Below, piece by piece: positions 63,701 through 64,000 of a DNA stretch of 64,000 nucleotides. Source of the stretch: Bryobacterales bacterium (lineage in GTDB: Bacteria > Acidobacteriota > Terriglobia > Bryobacterales > UBA6623); NCBI GenBank assembly GCA_028819235.1, contig JAPPMC010000001.1:62001-126000 (forward strand), read 5' to 3'. The notes beneath the pieces were generated by a model. That model saw nothing but the letters and a program-made list of their open reading frames with translations. It had not been told where the DNA came from and did not search any database. The position numbers were made by a program, and so were the translations under genes. The stretch's first letter is position 1; each line of letters begins with the position of its first letter.

Positions 63701-64000
63701 ACGGTCGTCCGGGACGTCTTGAAGCCCGCGAACTCGACCGTAACCTCGTAGTCGCCAGGGGCCAGGTACGAGAACGTGTAGACCCCGTTCTCATTGCTCT
63801 CGGCACTTTGCTCAACGCCAGTCGCGGCATTGCGGGCCGTGACAGCAGTTCCGGGGATGACTGCCCCGGTGTCGTCGCTCACCTCTCCCGTGAGCCGGCC
63901 TTGATCTTGGGCCCATACTGAACCGGTCACGGCCAGTAGGAGCGTCAAGGCCAGAAGCGCACGAACGCTTGCTGAGCCCCGACCGTTAGTAGCTGGATTC
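60727..64000 (-). CDS. Oar-like TonB-dependent receptor, 5' end beyond the window
   Basis: More than 1090 residues of an outer-membrane receptor of the same type as the one at 48476-51763. The frame is open to base 64000 with no ATG or GTG; the last visible part VRALLALTLLLAVTGSVWAQ is the signal peptide, so only a few N-terminal codons are missing (a TTG at 63948 is the only in-frame alternative). Carboxypeptidase-regulatory domain: GRLTGEVSDDTGAVIPGTAVTARN and YTFSYLAPGDYEVTVEFAGFK. Plug-like part: WTLDGSVVQNMAIGTQQL and LQEFKAEMNNYSAEYGRAGGGFIVMTTRSG-type sequence. The barrel ends SQLSLRLEF with the terminal Phe. The middle (around 62300-62800) is somewhat less GC-rich, coding Asn-rich barrel strands. 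Confidence 0.93.
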   Translation of the reverse strand, partial: NPATNGRGSASVRALLALTLLLAVTGSVWAQDQGRLTGEVSDDTGAVIPGTAVTARNAATGVEQSAESNENGVYTFSYLAPGDYEVTVEFAGFKTSRTTVTVETGYTRTANFSLEIGEVTEVVTVEATTPLLESTTSSVGQFIERETVFNMPLQSRRSASLVRLMGNISYRSEDGGEQIPKFSMAGGRSQNQMWTLDGSVVQNMAIGTQQLGLNPPAESLQEFKAEMNNYSAEYGRAGGGFIVMTTRSGTNDMHGAVYEFFRNDAMDARPFFARDLAPLRYNIFGGSLGGPIIKNKSFFFFNYEGARRRDGVTYSSDDVPHPIETTGDFSNRVDLTLNDPISGGQFPNNVIPQARIDPLARQIVGLYPAPNVESPITSAPANNFVNNASNGLDQNFITGKWDQNVGENDRLSVRFMYVEAPQNIPAVYPNDFADPRAGIRKNRHHNSTVNWIHNFSPTVINEFRFNWGDRLHINRSAARNSGKNGEFNIAGVNPESFARFSVNGLTRLVPGNQERIQTPIRTIEVVENQTVVVGSHQIKYGFNWRYSRNIDDQNNQTGGVFNFGNRATGVGLAELLLGHVGSGSINDADILDRRTDYFGFFVQDDWRATSKLTVNLGLRYEVDTPLWDKNNRLNGFDFSAVNPVSGVPGVVTFFGRDGLGKYSHDYYLGAWGPRVGVAYQVTGKTVIRSGYGINYYGAYRGAVPNAFSLGFSTQGSFTSPDGGFTRAFTLADGMPATEAAELGPGFGAVEVGQRPKVAPQFFRKEHRSAMVQQWNFGIQHQLPEDFLVEVSYMANMGHRLGGANVNWNVIPLVGGQGPARQAQTLRRFPIFNAVGQRSADWGNSAYHSGNLKIEKRYSAGFNMLMNYTWAKYLDDVEGGSELAEFQGNRNTHPELRHLDRGYSGSDIRHRLALSAVYELPFGKGRQIDISNGVLDAIAGGWGLGIITEFRTGSPFVVVENTNRSNTYAAAQRSNILGDPKQQPQWRDNVKGETFFDTSLFEAPGNGVVGTAPSSICCGPGLANVDISVHKWFEFTESLRLQFRGDFYNFPNHPQFANPDERRGRGGFGRIASTLRGTGGRVSQLSLRLEF

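Overview
The window (about 62% GC, many GTG starts, no rRNA or tRNA recognised) looks like a chromosomal segment of an Acidobacteriota-type heterotroph. The main reasons are two very large Oar-like TonB-dependent receptors with an N-terminal carboxypeptidase-regulatory domain, several TPR proteins with signal peptides, and two gene pairs that couple a multi-domain c-type cytochrome protein to a Tat-exported partner (DUF1592-type with DUF1552, PSD1 with DUF1501). Such pairs are typical of Acidobacteriota and Planctomycetota. The assignment is inferred from gene content only.

Layout. 1-2459: start of a sulfatase, and an M16 peptidase split by a one-base frameshift. 2904-3541: decayed MntA/HepT toxin-antitoxin pair. 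4519-8489: secreted alpha/beta hydrolase, Tat amidohydrolase, and a DUF4143 ATPase with an unusual beta-sandwich tail. 8841-14156 (minus): operon of cytochrome-type DUF1592 protein, DUF1552 protein and ankyrin protein. 14561-18950: a secreted propeller/DUF3604 protein and a metal-efflux type permease. 20093-22342: lower-GC KAP P-loop NTPase. 22472-23320: ZIP metal transporter. 23660-30373 (plus): CehA/McbA-like metallohydrolase, then a tight sugar-acid type operon (enolase-superfamily enzyme, MFS transporter, DapA-like lyase, second enolase-superfamily enzyme).

30539-35212 is an accessory patch: a DUF6088 antitoxin fragment, a DUF4160/DUF2442 pair, an orphan HipB-like regulator with two palindromic operators, and an operon of an OLD/RecF-like ATPase with a small PD-(D/E)XK-like protein whose frame is broken by a 7-bp tandem duplication. 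This pair is the best candidate for an uncharacterised (probably defence) system here.

35986-45325 returns to core functions: Tat amidase and DUF5060 protein, tilS-ftsH, ssb, a YVTN propeller protein and larB. Between larB and the next TPR gene lies about 1.2 kb flanked by a degenerate ~150-bp direct repeat made of the 3' ends of both neighbours. 46594-64000 holds a nutrient-uptake style region: TPR, TonB receptor, DUF1501 and PSD1 on the minus strand, two TPR genes on the plus strand, and a second TonB receptor that runs off the right edge. Together the genes suggest a particle- or host-associated organism degrading sulfated or acidic polysaccharides and importing products through large outer-membrane receptors.
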